Of a DNA stretch of 64,000 nucleotides, positions 1-7,981 are shown piece after piece. Made by a program: the position numbers and the translations under genes. The notes under the pieces were generated by a model. The model ran no database searches. It was not told the origin of the DNA and saw nothing but the letters and a program-made list of their open reading frames with translations. The first letter of the stretch is position 1. Every line of letters starts with the position of its first letter. Location of the stretch: positions 744,001-808,000 of the forward strand of contig NZ_AP029019.1 in assembly GCF_037101375.1 (NCBI RefSeq), given 5' to 3'. The stretch is from Acidovorax sp. DW039. GTDB taxonomy: Bacteria; Pseudomonadota; Gammaproteobacteria; Burkholderiales; Burkholderiaceae_C.

Positions 1-66
1 CAAGCCTCCAGCGGCGGGTTTGCGGGGGTCGGCAATGCGATTGGAGATGACAACAAGACGGCTCAT
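1..66 (-). CDS. otsA: Trehalose-6-phosphate synthase, N-terminal fragment
   Basis: This is the first 22 codons of a reverse-strand gene that runs off the left edge. It reads MSRLVVISNRIADPRKPAAG and then GL, the GT20 N-terminus with the VSNR-like sugar-nucleotide strand and glycine turn. The enzyme joins UDP-glucose and glucose-6-phosphate into trehalose-6-phosphate in the cytoplasm. In-frame ATGs at 75 and 78 are alternative starts; 66 fits the usual family N-terminus best. It lies just downstream of otsB on the same strand, so the two are probably one operon. Confidence 0.85.
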   Translation of the reverse strand, partial: MSRLVVISNRIADPRKPAAGGL

Positions 67-178
67 GCGCTGCATCATCGGATGAGCTGGCCCTGAGCCA
101 TGTCGGACACCGCCCCGACTGATATTGCGGTAATGGCCCACACAAGCCGGGTTTTGGCCGTGGGTGCTTAACTGGCTC

Positions 179-898
179 TCAGCCTTTCAGCGTTTGCAGC
201 CAGATGCGGACCCCTTCGGGGGATGCGCATCGGTACTGTGCGGTGGTCGTTCCCCCTCCCACCTTGATACCCCAGCCCCCCAGCGCTTGCACCGCAGCAA
301 AGCCCTTTTCGTCGGTCACATCGTCCCCCGCGAAGACGGGGATGCGGCCCGCATAGGGCGCACGCTCCATGAAGTCGGCGATCGCCCGACCTTTGTCCAC
401 CCCTTGGGCTTTGACTTCCAGCACGCATTTGCCCGGCATCAATTCAAGGCCCTGGGTTGACTCCAGGGCTTGTGTCATCACAGCTTCGCACAGGGCCTCC
501 AGCTCAGGTGCGGCGCGGTAGTGCAGGGCCACGCTGGCACGCTTGGCCTCCACCAGCAAGGGCGGGTGGCGTGCTGCCAGCTGCTGCGCCGCCAGCAGCA
601 CCGGGGCCAGATCAGGCGGATGGGAAGTATGCGTAGACCCATCGGGCCAACGGTAGTGCGCGCCGTGCTCAAAAGCGGCAGGCAGTTGCAGTGGGTGAAG
701 AAACCGGTCCACGTCTGCCAGGGGCCGCCCGGTCACCACCGCCAAAGCGCCCTGCAGCCGCTGCTGCAACAGGCCCAACTGGCCAATCAACCCGGGTGCA
801 ACCTGCACGGCATCAGGGTGTGGGGCCAGTTCGGCCAGGGTTCCGTCAAAGTCCAGGAAGAGCGCGTGCGCTGCGGTCAGGGGAGGCGGCTGCTGCAT
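179..898 (-). CDS. otsB: Trehalose-6-phosphate phosphatase (HAD family)
   Basis: It dephosphorylates trehalose-6-phosphate to trehalose, the second step after OtsA. With the start at 898 the protein has 239 residues. HAD motif I is DFDGT at 16-20 (nucleophile D16, acid D18) and the Mg-binding GDDVTDE motif begins near 191; VVTGR in between looks like motif II. The reading frame stays open to 964, but the conserved part begins just after the ATG at 898, so the longer start is unlikely. otsA follows 112 bases downstream on the same strand. The gene is divergent from trxC. Confidence 0.9.
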   Translation of the reverse strand: MQQPPPLTAAHALFLDFDGTLAELAPHPDAVQVAPGLIGQLGLLQQRLQGALAVVTGRPLADVDRFLHPLQLPAAFEHGAHYRWPDGSTHTSHPPDLAPVLLAAQQLAARHPPLLVEAKRASVALHYRAAPELEALCEAVMTQALESTQGLELMPGKCVLEVKAQGVDKGRAIADFMERAPYAGRIPVFAGDDVTDEKGFAAVQALGGWGIKVGGGTTTAQYRCASPEGVRIWLQTLKG

Positions 899-1080
899 GG
901 TGCAGACCATAACAGACGCGTCTGCGGATGGGCGCTGAAAGCCGATGCCGGGGGCGTAACGCATCGCAAAGGCTGCGACCAGATCCCATCAGAGCGCGCT
1001 TCAGATCAGATTCTGGCTGGGCTTGAATTGTCTGCACCGTGTCGCCATGTGAAGGGCAATGCGTTCCTACCTTGAAAGCC

Positions 1081-1515
1081 ATGACTGAAGCTCTGCATGT
1101 TGTTTGCCCCCACTGCCATGTGACCAATCGCGTGCAGGCGCCTCAGCTGGGCAGTGCCCCGGATTGCGGGCAGTGCCACAAGCCTTTGTTTGCAGGGGCT
1201 CCGCTGGAGCTGGATGGGGCGAGCTTTGACAAGCATGTCGCCCGCAACCAGATTCCTGTGGTGGTGGATTTCTGGGCACCCTGGTGTGGCCCATGTCGGC
1301 AGATGGCCCCAGCCTTTGCTCAGGCCGCACGAGAGCTGGAGCCGCGGGTACGCCTGACCAAACTGGATACCGAAGCCCATCCACAAATTGCAGCGCGCTA
1401 CGGTATCCGCAGCATTCCCACCATGATCCTCTTTCGCGGCGGTGCAGAAGTGGCGCGGGTCTCCGGCGCCATGGGGGCGGCCGACATTGCGCGGTGGGTG
1501 CAGGCTGCCAGTTGA
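1081..1515 (+). CDS. trxC: Thioredoxin 2 (TrxC) with N-terminal zinc ribbon
   Basis: A cytoplasmic protein-disulfide reductase of 144 residues. The N-terminus has two CxxC pairs (C9/C12 and C29/C32) that form the zinc-binding ribbon separating TrxC from TrxA. The redox motif WCGPC sits at 68-72, and the cis-proline loop SIPT follows later. The ATG at 1081 starts exactly at the zinc ribbon; the frame is open upstream to 1039 without homology. In other bacteria trxC is often under OxyR control; I see no clear OxyR site in the short gap to otsB. Confidence 0.93.
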   Translation: MTEALHVVCPHCHVTNRVQAPQLGSAPDCGQCHKPLFAGAPLELDGASFDKHVARNQIPVVVDFWAPWCGPCRQMAPAFAQAARELEPRVRLTKLDTEAHPQIAARYGIRSIPTMILFRGGAEVARVSGAMGAADIARWVQAAS

Positions 1516-1686
1516 TGCCACGCCAAAGGTAGGGACTGCCCCTCTGGGCGTATGAGCCTTACGAAAGCTTGCAATTTGCCAGGCGGTGCCTGAGCCATCC
1601 GGGTGTATCGGCCCGTAAGATTCCTCGCCCCCTGTAGCGGCTCTCCAGCGTTGGAGGCTACTGGGGCTTACCCAGGAATCTCCACC

Positions 1687-2145
1687 ATGTCATTTGTCCG
1701 CCACACACTGATTGCCCTGTTCTCTGCCGCTCTGGCAGTCTTTGCCTTCCTCGCGCCTGCCCATGCGCAGGACGAAAAGCCCGTTGTGAACCCTTACGGG
1801 CAATACCTCGCGGGGGACGGTCTCAAAATTGAGATCGCAACCTTTCTGGACAAGAATCAGCACGGGCTGAACGACATGCTCGTGAAAATCACTGGCGCTG
1901 CGGCCTACGAAGCGGGCATTGATGGCAAGACCCTTCGCTACACCGCCGAGCCCGCGGGCACAGGCTACAACCTTCAGCGCGGTGGGCGCAACCTGATGAG
2001 CGTGCGCTCTCCTTACGGACGCTGGCAGCAGATTGAGGTGTACCTTGCCGGGCGTACCTACCTGGTCACTCCCCGTGAAGAGATGGCGGAGCGCGTCATG
2101 CCGCTGCACCTGTTGACCGACTACCGCCAGAACGGCGGCAAGTAA
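1687..2145 (+). CDS. Secreted protein of unknown function
   Basis: A 152-residue protein with a clear Sec signal peptide: a hydrophobic stretch to about residue 25 ending in AHAQ. The mature part has no cysteines, is moderately basic and contains LTDYRQNGGK at its end. I do not recognise a family. The ATG at 1687 is chosen because the signal peptide begins there; the frame is open to 1603. It ends only 5 bases from the convergent DoxX gene of the bufferin operon. I see no copy of the sigma-F-like promoter before it, so a link to that operon is not supported. Confidence 0.7.
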   Translation: MSFVRHTLIALFSAALAVFAFLAPAHAQDEKPVVNPYGQYLAGDGLKIEIATFLDKNQHGLNDMLVKITGAAAYEAGIDGKTLRYTAEPAGTGYNLQRGGRNLMSVRSPYGRWQQIEVYLAGRTYLVTPREEMAERVMPLHLLTDYRQNGGK

Positions 2146-2150
2146 GCGCT

Positions 2151-2618
2151 TCAGCTTGCCTTGAATAGGCCCTGCGCCAGCACATGGTCCAGGGCCAGCA
2201 TTCCCCCACCCCGGCCTGCCAAGTACAGCATCAGCCCCGCCCATGACAGGTGGGTTGCCCAGGCGTCGGGGTACACAAACAGCTGGATCACCAGCGTCAT
2301 GCCCAGCAACCCCAAGGAAGACAGGCGGGTTGCCAACCCCAGCACCAGCATCACGGCCCCGGCGTGCTCACCCACCGTGGCTAGCTGCGCCGCCAGCTCG
2401 GGCGGCAAAACAGGCACCCGGTACTCATCCCGAAAAAGGGCATAGGTGCCTTCGGTGATGGTGAACCACCCTTCCACCTTGGTGCGAGCGGAGGCCCAGA
2501 AGATGCCAGCCAATGCCACGCGTGCCACCAGGGCCAGCAGGCTGTGGGGCGTGAGGGCTTCCATCACGGAAACGAAGCGGCGAGTCCAGGCTGTGGAATG
2601 AAGAGTGGTTGGAGGCAT
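2151..2618 (-). CDS. DoxX-family membrane protein, last gene of the bufferin operon (BufD-like)
   Basis: A 155-residue integral membrane protein of the DoxX/DUF417-like superfamily with about four hydrophobic segments (roughly 28-45, 76-95, 100-118, 124-145) and the FWASARTKVEGW motif after the first. DoxX proteins are commonly the fourth member of DUF2282-MNIO-DUF2063 operons, where a quinone- or thiol-linked redox role has been proposed. It starts 24 bases after bufC on the same strand, so it is almost certainly co-transcribed with it. Function in this operon is inferred from context. Confidence 0.85.
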   Translation of the reverse strand: MPPTTLHSTAWTRRFVSVMEALTPHSLLALVARVALAGIFWASARTKVEGWFTITEGTYALFRDEYRVPVLPPELAAQLATVGEHAGAVMLVLGLATRLSSLGLLGMTLVIQLFVYPDAWATHLSWAGLMLYLAGRGGGMLALDHVLAQGLFKAS

Positions 2619-2642
2619 GGCGATGTCCTGGGATGTGAAAAA

Positions 2643-3431
2643 TCAATAAGCGCCTTCAGGCAGCGCTAGCGCGCCCTGATGCAGCAGCAGCGCAATCAGC
2701 GCAGAGAGGTCGGTTTGCGGGTCTGCCAGCCAAGCCTGCTCGGCTGCGGACTGCAATGGCATGCCACGCTGGCACGCATTGAGAAACGCCACACCCGCTG
2801 GCGGCAGTGCAGCCCACAAGACCGAGTCGCCAGGGCGCGTCAAGAGCGCACCGTCAGGCTGCCAGGGCAAGTCTTCCGGGATCGCCACACCCTCACGGTG
2901 CAATTGCCAAAGCGTGCAGGCCGGGTGTTCTGCGCTCCATAGCCAGCGGGCGGCAGGGTGGGGGCTGACATGCGCTGTGGCCAGGGTCTCAGGGCTTTGT
3001 CGGGCGAGCCAGTTCGCGGGCAGGGGCGGGGCATCCGGTGCCATGTGGCATTCGGTCCAGTACCGGTCCAGACGTGCCAGCAGGGGCAGGTAAGGCATCT
3101 GCGCGGCAGGGGCAAATGCCTCCAGAAAGTGGGCGATGCCTTCTCCGTACAGCATCAGCCTCGCATCGTGCGGCGGGTGCTGTTGCGAATAGTGCTGCGC
3201 GAAGGCGCGGAACCACGCTTCTCCCACCACGGCGCAGACCGTGGGGTAGTTGGCTTGCAGGGCATCCACGCAGGCCTTGCGCACGGTGTTGCGGTACACG
3301 GCAAACGCGGGGTGGTGCACAGGCACCGGGGTTGGCTCCTGCCCGAGTGCGGTAGCGGCGGCCTCGCCATCGCCATGGCCCTGCGCCCACAGTGCGGCGG
3401 CAAAGCAGTCCTGAAACTCTTTCAGTCGCAT
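2643..3431 (-). CDS. bufC: DUF2063 bufferin maturation partner protein (BufC/HvfC-like)
   Basis: A 262-residue protein of the DUF2063 family (named in databases as a putative DNA-binding domain). It begins MRLKEFQDCFAAALWAQ and carries the family's FAVYRNTVRKACVDAL helix and YPTVCAVVGE segment. In bufferin and methanobactin-like systems this protein pairs with the MNIO enzyme and presents the precursor peptide; it is not thought to be a transcription factor there. The ATG at 3431 overlaps the end of bufB by 10 bases, indicating translational coupling. The frame is open to 3578, but that extension lies inside bufB. Confidence 0.88.
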   Translation of the reverse strand: MRLKEFQDCFAAALWAQGHGDGEAAATALGQEPTPVPVHHPAFAVYRNTVRKACVDALQANYPTVCAVVGEAWFRAFAQHYSQQHPPHDARLMLYGEGIAHFLEAFAPAAQMPYLPLLARLDRYWTECHMAPDAPPLPANWLARQSPETLATAHVSPHPAARWLWSAEHPACTLWQLHREGVAIPEDLPWQPDGALLTRPGDSVLWAALPPAGVAFLNACQRGMPLQSAAEQAWLADPQTDLSALIALLLHQGALALPEGAY

Positions 3432-4285
3432 GGCACCAGCTCCGGGCAAGGGCGCAGCAAATGGTGGGCGCGTTGTCGCTCCGCCATCAGCTCTGCAAAG
3501 GGCGGGAGTTGCTCGTCGCGCTCGATCAGCGTGGGCCGGGGCCCGGTGCGCTGCAGCACCTGCCGGTACAGCGCCCACACAGGTTCCGCCACCGGGGTGT
3601 CATGCCCGTCGATCAGCAAGCCCGCACCCAGGTCGGGGTCGGCATGGTGCCCCGCCAGATGGATCTCGCTGACCGCATGCAGGGGGTAGTCGTCCAGCCC
3701 GTGCGCGGGATCGTGCCCCAGGTTGCTTGCGCCCAGGTAGAGGTTGTTCACGTCCAGCAGCAAGGTGCAGCCCGTCTGCTGCACCAGCCGCTGTATGAAT
3801 TCCGGTTCATCCATGGTGTGACCGGGCAGCGGCAGGTAGTGCGCGGGGTTCTCGATGGCAATGGTGTGCTGCAGTGCGTCCTGCGTGCGCAGAACGTTGT
3901 CCACCACGCGTTGCAGCGATTGCTGGGTGCGCGGAAACGGCAGCAGGTCCGGGTGGTAAACCCCTTGCCACTGTGACCACGCAAGATGCTCTGACACCAG
4001 GGCGGGCTGGACCTCGCGAACCAGCCATGCCAGCCGCCGCAGTTGCTCGGCACAGGGGGGCGCGTCGGCGGCCAGGCTCAGTGAAACGCCGTGCAGTGAT
4101 ACCGGGTGGCGTTCGCGCACCGCCAGCAGCCAGGGCAGGCGGGGGCCGCCTTCGGCCATGTAGTTTTCGGGATGCACTTCCCACCACATGCCGGGGGCCT
4201 GGCAGTGCAGCGCATCTTCAAAATACACAGGCTTGAGCGACAGCCCTGCCGTCATGTCAGTCATGTCCGTTACGTCCCCGGTCAT
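3422..4285 (-). CDS. bufB: MNIO-family (DUF692) iron oxidase that modifies the bufferin peptide
   Basis: A 287-residue DUF692 protein with a TIM-barrel fold. Conserved metal-ligand motifs appear in order: EVHPENY, HGVSLSL, SEHLAW, IENPAHY, LLLDVNNLYL, EIHLAGH, LIDGHDTPV and LIERDEQLP. MNIO enzymes use two or three iron atoms and O2 to turn peptide cysteines into heterocycles. The start at 4285 has AAGGGGA about 10 bases upstream. The gap to bufA is 19 bases and the overlap with bufC is 10 bases, so this is one operon. The class assignment is strong; the product chemistry is inferred from the family. Confidence 0.9.
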   Translation of the reverse strand: MTGDVTDMTDMTAGLSLKPVYFEDALHCQAPGMWWEVHPENYMAEGGPRLPWLLAVRERHPVSLHGVSLSLAADAPPCAEQLRRLAWLVREVQPALVSEHLAWSQWQGVYHPDLLPFPRTQQSLQRVVDNVLRTQDALQHTIAIENPAHYLPLPGHTMDEPEFIQRLVQQTGCTLLLDVNNLYLGASNLGHDPAHGLDDYPLHAVSEIHLAGHHADPDLGAGLLIDGHDTPVAEPVWALYRQVLQRTGPRPTLIERDEQLPPFAELMAERQRAHHLLRPCPELVPCD

Positions 4286-4304
4286 TGCACGGTTCCCCTT
4301 CAGA

Positions 4305-4595
4305 TCAGGACTTCATGGGGGTCAGCGAACCCATGCCCTTCGGGGTCTTGATGCTGGTGCAGGTGCCTGCGGGCACCAGCTTCCAGGCGTTGCTCTGGTA
4401 GTCCATCTTGGACGTGCCAGCGCAGGTGGTGCCGGGCCCTGCGGCGCAATCGTTCTTGCCTGCGAGCGATACGCCATAGCATTTCTCCGTAGCGGGCTTC
4501 GCGCCCTCTGCGGGCATGTTCTGCGCCAGGGCTGCGCCTGAGGCCAGGGCGGCCAAGGCCAGTGCGCTGAGGGTGCGGGTGGTGCATGTTGTCAT
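4305..4595 (-). CDS. bufA: DUF2282 bufferin precursor peptide (metal-binding RiPP)
   Basis: A 96-residue precursor with a Sec signal peptide to about residue 24 (ALAQ). The mature part has four cysteines, C39 (EKCYGV), C50 (KNDCAAG), C58 (TTCAGTS) and C79 (AGTCTSI), the arrangement of the DUF2282 family. In bufferins the MNIO partner converts some of these cysteines to thiooxazoles that bind copper in the periplasm. AGGAGA lies just before the ATG. It is the first gene of the operon, about 95 bases downstream of a perfect GTAACC-N16-CGAA promoter. Confidence 0.9.
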   Translation of the reverse strand: MTTCTTRTLSALALAALASGAALAQNMPAEGAKPATEKCYGVSLAGKNDCAAGPGTTCAGTSKMDYQSNAWKLVPAGTCTSIKTPKGMGSLTPMKS

Positions 4596-4690
4596 CTGAT
4601 TTCTCCTGATGGCCTTGAAGCCGTTGGTGATGAAGAGGGTTTCAGACCAGCAAGCCTGTGCACTAGGTGCTGCCAGCCGGTCTGTGCGTT

Positions 4691-4718
4691 AATTCGCAAG
4701 GGGCTGCGTTGCGGTTAC
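4691..4718 (-). promoter_or_regulatory. Sigma-F-like ECF promoter of the bufferin operon
   Basis: On the reverse strand, GTAACC (4718-4713) is followed after exactly 16 bases by CGAATT (4696-4691). This is the same -35/-10 pair and spacing as the promoter before the sigma gene at 4755-4781, facing the other way. It matches the recognition pattern reported for Caulobacter sigma-F targets. It lies about 95 bases before the bufA start. Confidence 0.82.
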
Positions 4719-4754
4719 CGTGGGCAGCAAAAAAAAATTAAAAATATTCCAGCT

Positions 4755-4781
4755 GTAACCGGCAGGGGTATCCATCCGAAT
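4755..4781 (+). promoter_or_regulatory. Autoregulatory sigma-F-like ECF promoter of the sigma/anti-sigma genes
   Basis: GTAACC (4755-4760), exactly 16 bases, then CGAAT (4777-4781). Together with the mirror copy at 4691-4718 it indicates that the sigma factor drives both its own gene and the bufferin operon. An A/T-rich stretch (4730-4748) separates the two. Confidence 0.82.
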
Positions 4782-4872
4782 ACAGGGTGGGCGTGCAGAA
4801 CGGTCTGTGCTCGCGTCTCGGGTCGAGAGGCGGAGCGGGCAGCAGAGGTTGCGCGCCCCCGGAGAGGGGAAC

Positions 4873-5415
4873 ATGGAGATTGAAGAGCAGCTGCGAACCC
4901 TCTGGTTGCGAGGGTTGGAGGCAGATGCAGCGGCATACCAGCAGTTTTTGAAACAGCTCAGTGCCCACCTGCGCAGCTTTTTGCGCAGGCGACTGGCACA
5001 GCGCCCCGACGAAGTGGAGGACCTGGTGCAGGAGACATTGCTTGCGGTGCACAACCAGCGCCACACCTATCGCCGCGAGATGCCGGTGACGGCCTGGGCC
5101 TATGCCATTGCCCGCTACAAGCTCATCGACTGGCTGAGGTCGCACCGCGTCAAGGAGGCGCTGAACGATCCGCTGGACGATGCACAGGAGCTGTTTGCCA
5201 GCACGGATGACGAAGCATCAACCGCTCAAAGGGATCTGGGCCAGCTGCTGCAGACCCTGCCGGAGCGCCAGCGCCTGCCCATCGTGCATGTCAAGCTGGA
5301 AGGCCTTTCTGTTGCAGAGACAGCCCGTTTGACGGGCATGTCCGAGTCAGCCGTCAAAGTAGGCGTGCACCGGGGGCTCAAGGCCCTGGCTGTACGGATC
5401 AGGGGAACCGTATGA
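4873..5415 (+). CDS. sigF: ECF RNA polymerase sigma factor, sigma-F-like, controlling the bufferin operon
   Basis: A 180-residue sigma-70 family protein. Region 2 contains [19 protein letters not shown] and [16 protein letters not shown]; region 4 contains [18 protein letters not shown] and [19 protein letters not shown], the helix-turn-helix that reads the -35 box. The ATG at 4873 has GGAGAGGGGA directly upstream; the frame is open back to 4807 without sigma homology. The stop overlaps the start of the DUF1109 gene as ATGA. The divergent bufferin operon and shared promoter sequence make it the likely regulator of both units. Confidence 0.9.
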   Translation: MEIEEQLRTLWLRGLEADAAAYQQFLKQLSAHLRSFLRRRLAQRPDEVEDLVQETLLAVHNQRHTYRREMPVTAWAYAIARYKLIDWLRSHRVKEALNDPLDDAQELFASTDDEASTAQRDLGQLLQTLPERQRLPIVHVKLEGLSVAETARLTGMSESAVKVGVHRGLKALAVRIRGTV

Positions 5416-6053
5416 AAACCGATGAATGGATTGGCGTATTGGCCGCGAGTGCGGCCGAAGACCTGCAACCCCGCGTTGAACCGCGGGTGGTGCGGGCCGC
5501 GGTGGTGGGGCTGGCAGGTGCCGCAGTGTTGATGTTGACGTTTTTCGGCGTCAGACCAGACCTTGTCCAGACCCTGGCGCTGCCCATGTTCTGGGGCAAG
5601 CTGGCCTTTGCTGCGGCCCTGGCGGTGCCCTGCCTGTGGGCTGTGTTGCGACTGGCGCGGCCCGGGGCCAAGGCCTTACCGGCTGCGGGATGGATTGCGA
5701 TGCCCGTGGCCGTGATCTGGGGCCTGGGTGGGTGGGAGCTGTGGCAGCAGCCTGCCAGCCTGCGCATGCCCATGGTGCTGGGAACCACCTGGCGCACTTG
5801 CCCGTTCAACATTGCCTTGCTGGCGGTACCCGCCCTTCTGGCGGGGTTGTGGGCCTTGCGGGGCGGGGCGCCCACGCGCCCAGGGTGGGCAGGTGCTGGC
5901 GCGGGCTTGCTGGCCGGTGCTTTGGCCGCGCTGGTCTACGCCCTGCATTGCCCCGAAATGGCCGCGCCTTTTCTGGCGGTGTGGTACGTGGTGGGCATCG
6001 CCATCCCTACCGCGCTGGGGGCCTTGCTGGGGGCGCGTTGGCTGCGTTGGTAA
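5412..6053 (+). CDS. nrsF: DUF1109 (NrsF-like) membrane anti-sigma factor
   Basis: A 213-residue polytopic membrane protein with about six hydrophobic segments (starting near 28, 62, 92, 130, 160 and 188) and a short cytoplasmic N-terminus. Two cysteines, C130 in TWRTCPF and C180 in LHCPEM, sit where a conserved cysteine pair is reported in Caulobacter NrsF, which holds its sigma factor at the membrane until chromate, cadmium or copper stress. A third cysteine is at 74. It overlaps the sigma gene by 4 bases, so sigma and anti-sigma are made together. Confidence 0.87.
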   Translation: MKTDEWIGVLAASAAEDLQPRVEPRVVRAAVVGLAGAAVLMLTFFGVRPDLVQTLALPMFWGKLAFAAALAVPCLWAVLRLARPGAKALPAAGWIAMPVAVIWGLGGWELWQQPASLRMPMVLGTTWRTCPFNIALLAVPALLAGLWALRGGAPTRPGWAGAGAGLLAGALAALVYALHCPEMAAPFLAVWYVVGIAIPTALGALLGARWLRW

Positions 6054-6110
6054 GAGTTGCGCTCTTGGTACTCTGCTGCGCGCCGGCAGGTTCCAGGTAA
6101 ACGTGGGGCG

Positions 6111-6563
6111 TTACTGCACGCGCCGCGTGTAGGCGCGAAACACCGTGTCCAGCTCCCAGCCCATGGATTCATACAACGACTGGGCCGTGCGGTTGGTGTG
6201 TGCTGTGGTCAGGTCCATGCGCACGCGCCCATGGCGGCGGGCATGGTCTTCGGCAGCCAGCAGCAGGAAGCGGCCAGCGCCCTGGCCTCGTGCCGCTGGG
6301 CTCACGAACAGGTCGTACAGCACATAGATGGGGGCGGCTTCCACTGAGCAAAAGCTCGGGTACAGCTGGCAAAAGCCCACGGCTGCCTCCGCGTCATCTT
6401 GCGCCAGCAAAATCACGGACTCTTGCCGTGCAAGTCTTTCGTGGATGAACTGCGCAGCTCGCTGCAGGTCTGCGGGCTGTTCGTAGAACTGGCGATAGGC
6501 ATCGAACAAAGGCGCGATCGCTGGTACGTCATGCAGTGTGGCGGGGCGGATATGCAGGCTCAT
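6111..6563 (-). CDS. GNAT-family N-acetyltransferase
   Basis: A 150-residue single-domain GNAT protein. MSLHIRPATLHDVPAIAPLF forms the first strand and helix. The acetyl-CoA binding motif A is YDLFVSPAARGQGAGRFLL (R/Q-x-x-G-x-G/A), and the C-terminus has AQSLYESMGWE. The substrate cannot be told from sequence. The ATG at 6563 is preferred over the open frame to 6626 because the fold starts there. It lies 8 bases downstream of cca on the same strand, so it is probably co-transcribed. Confidence 0.85.
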   Translation of the reverse strand: MSLHIRPATLHDVPAIAPLFDAYRQFYEQPADLQRAAQFIHERLARQESVILLAQDDAEAAVGFCQLYPSFCSVEAAPIYVLYDLFVSPAARGQGAGRFLLLAAEDHARRHGRVRMDLTTAHTNRTAQSLYESMGWELDTVFRAYTRRVQ

Positions 6564-6571
6564 GGCGGGCG

Positions 6572-7849
6572 TTACGCGGTGGATGGGGTGGATGACGACT
6601 TTGCGGTCTGCGCGGTGCGTAGCCACTGCGCCACGGCCTCCACGCGTGCCTGGTGGATCAGTTCGCCCACCTGCGGCCCCTGTATGCCCTTGGCGGCGGC
6701 CTTGGCTGCAATCTCGCGGGTGACCACGCCTTGCATGGCGGCCAGCACGGCCAGCAGGCGGGGGCGCTGCGGGTAGCTTGCTTCCTCAAAACCCAGTCGG
6801 CCGCGGGCATCGCACTCGCAGGCCAGCAGCACTTCGGCAAAGCGCTCGGGCTTGCGGATGGCGTCGCAGCGCTCCAGCAGGCGCACCAGCGGGCCCGCGC
6901 CCAGGTCACCACTGCGGTGGATGTGGCCGTGCTCGCGCGCCACCACTTCGGCGGTTTCGCGGCAGTCCACGGGCACGCGCAGGCGCTCGGCCACTTCCTG
7001 CAGCAGTGCAGCACTGCGCTCTTCGTGGCCGATGTGGCGGGGCAGGATGTCGGCAGGCGTGGTGCCCTTGCCCAAGTCGTGCGCCAGGCAGGCAAACCGC
7101 ACCGTCAGCGGGGCCTGCAGGCGTGCTGCCATGTCCAGCACCATCATCAGGTGCACGCCCGTGTCCACCTCGGGGTGGTGCAGCGGGGGCTGGGGCACGC
7201 CCCACAGGCGCGTGACCTCGGGCAGCAGCACCTGCAGCGCACCGCACTCGCGCAGCACCTCGAACATGCGCGAAGGCTGGGCTTCCATCAGCCCGCGCGC
7301 CAGCTCTTGCCACACGCGCTCGGGCACCAGGTGGTCCACTTCGCCGTGCGCCACCATCTCGCGCATCAGCGCCATGGTTTCAGGGGCTACGGTGAAGTCG
7401 GTAAACCGCGCCGCAAAACGTGCCAGCCGCAAGATGCGCACCGGGTCTTCGCGGAAGGCGTCCGTCACATGGCGCAGCACACGGGCCTCAAGGTCTTGCA
7501 CGCCACCATAAGGGTCAAAAACGGCTCCAGCGCCCGTCCAATCAGCGCAGGCAGCTATCGCATTGATAGTAAGGTCGCGCCGCGAGAGGTCTTCTTCCAG
7601 CGTCACGTCCGGGGCGGTGTGCACCACAAAGCCGCGGTAGCCCCGCCCGCTCTTGCGCTCGGTGCGGGCCAGGGCATATTCCTCGCGCGTGTCGGGGTGC
7701 AGAAACACCGGAAAATCCCGGCCTACGGGCAGGTAGCCCTGGGCGAGCATCTGCTCGGGCGTGGCGCCCACCACTACCCAGTCGTGGTCGTTGACGGGGC
7801 GGCCCAGCAGCCGGTCGCGTACCGCGCCCCCTACCATGTAAATTTGCAT
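6572..7849 (-). CDS. cca: Multifunctional CCA tRNA nucleotidyltransferase with HD domain
   Basis: It adds or repairs the 3' CCA of tRNAs. The protein has 425 residues. The nucleotidyltransferase core starts at [16 protein letters not shown] and continues through the flexible-loop motif [10 protein letters not shown] and the tRNA/ATP motif [18 protein letters not shown]-terminal HD phosphohydrolase domain follows ([18 protein letters not shown]), as in the E. coli-type enzyme. The frame is open to 7882, but the family starts at 7849. A copy of the dispersed repeat encodes part of the variable loop just after TINAIA (residues about 94-109). Confidence 0.94.
   Translation of the reverse strand: MQIYMVGGAVRDRLLGRPVNDHDWVVVGATPEQMLAQGYLPVGRDFPVFLHPDTREEYALARTERKSGRGYRGFVVHTAPDVTLEEDLSRRDLTINAIAACADWTGAGAVFDPYGGVQDLEARVLRHVTDAFREDPVRILRLARFAARFTDFTVAPETMALMREMVAHGEVDHLVPERVWQELARGLMEAQPSRMFEVLRECGALQVLLPEVTRLWGVPQPPLHHPEVDTGVHLMMVLDMAARLQAPLTVRFACLAHDLGKGTTPADILPRHIGHEERSAALLQEVAERLRVPVDCRETAEVVAREHGHIHRSGDLGAGPLVRLLERCDAIRKPERFAEVLLACECDARGRLGFEEASYPQRPRLLAVLAAMQGVVTREIAAKAAAKGIQGPQVGELIHQARVEAVAQWLRTAQTAKSSSTPSTA
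7523..7569 (+). repeat. Dispersed palindromic repeat, copy 1, inside cca
   Basis: Reads GGCTCCAGCGCCC, a short spacer, then CAGCGCAGGCAGCTAT and CGCATTGATAG. It matches the consensus seen in nine other places: an arm like GGCTCCAGCGCTT, a 5-8 base loop, the partial complement AAGCGCAGGCAGCTAT and an AT-rich tail ending ATAG. It is antisense to cca and translated in frame as a variable loop. Confidence 0.7.
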
Positions 7850-7981
7850 GCGCCTAGTGTAGGGGCCCACCCATGCCGCCACGGCAGGTGATGGCCTTGT
7901 TGCCCCTGTTACCTTGTCGCCTTGTCGGCACCGTTTGCTTTTCTCGTTGATTTCTGTCGTTGTTCTCTGTCAGGCCAGACC

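Noticed and set aside
1603..1686. N-terminal extension of the secreted protein at 1687
   Set aside because: The extension would place 28 unconserved residues before an intact signal peptide.
2143..2160. AAGCGCTTCAGC resembling half of the dispersed repeat
   Set aside because: The match is limited to one short arm at the convergent stop codons and lacks the AGCTAT and AT-rich tail.
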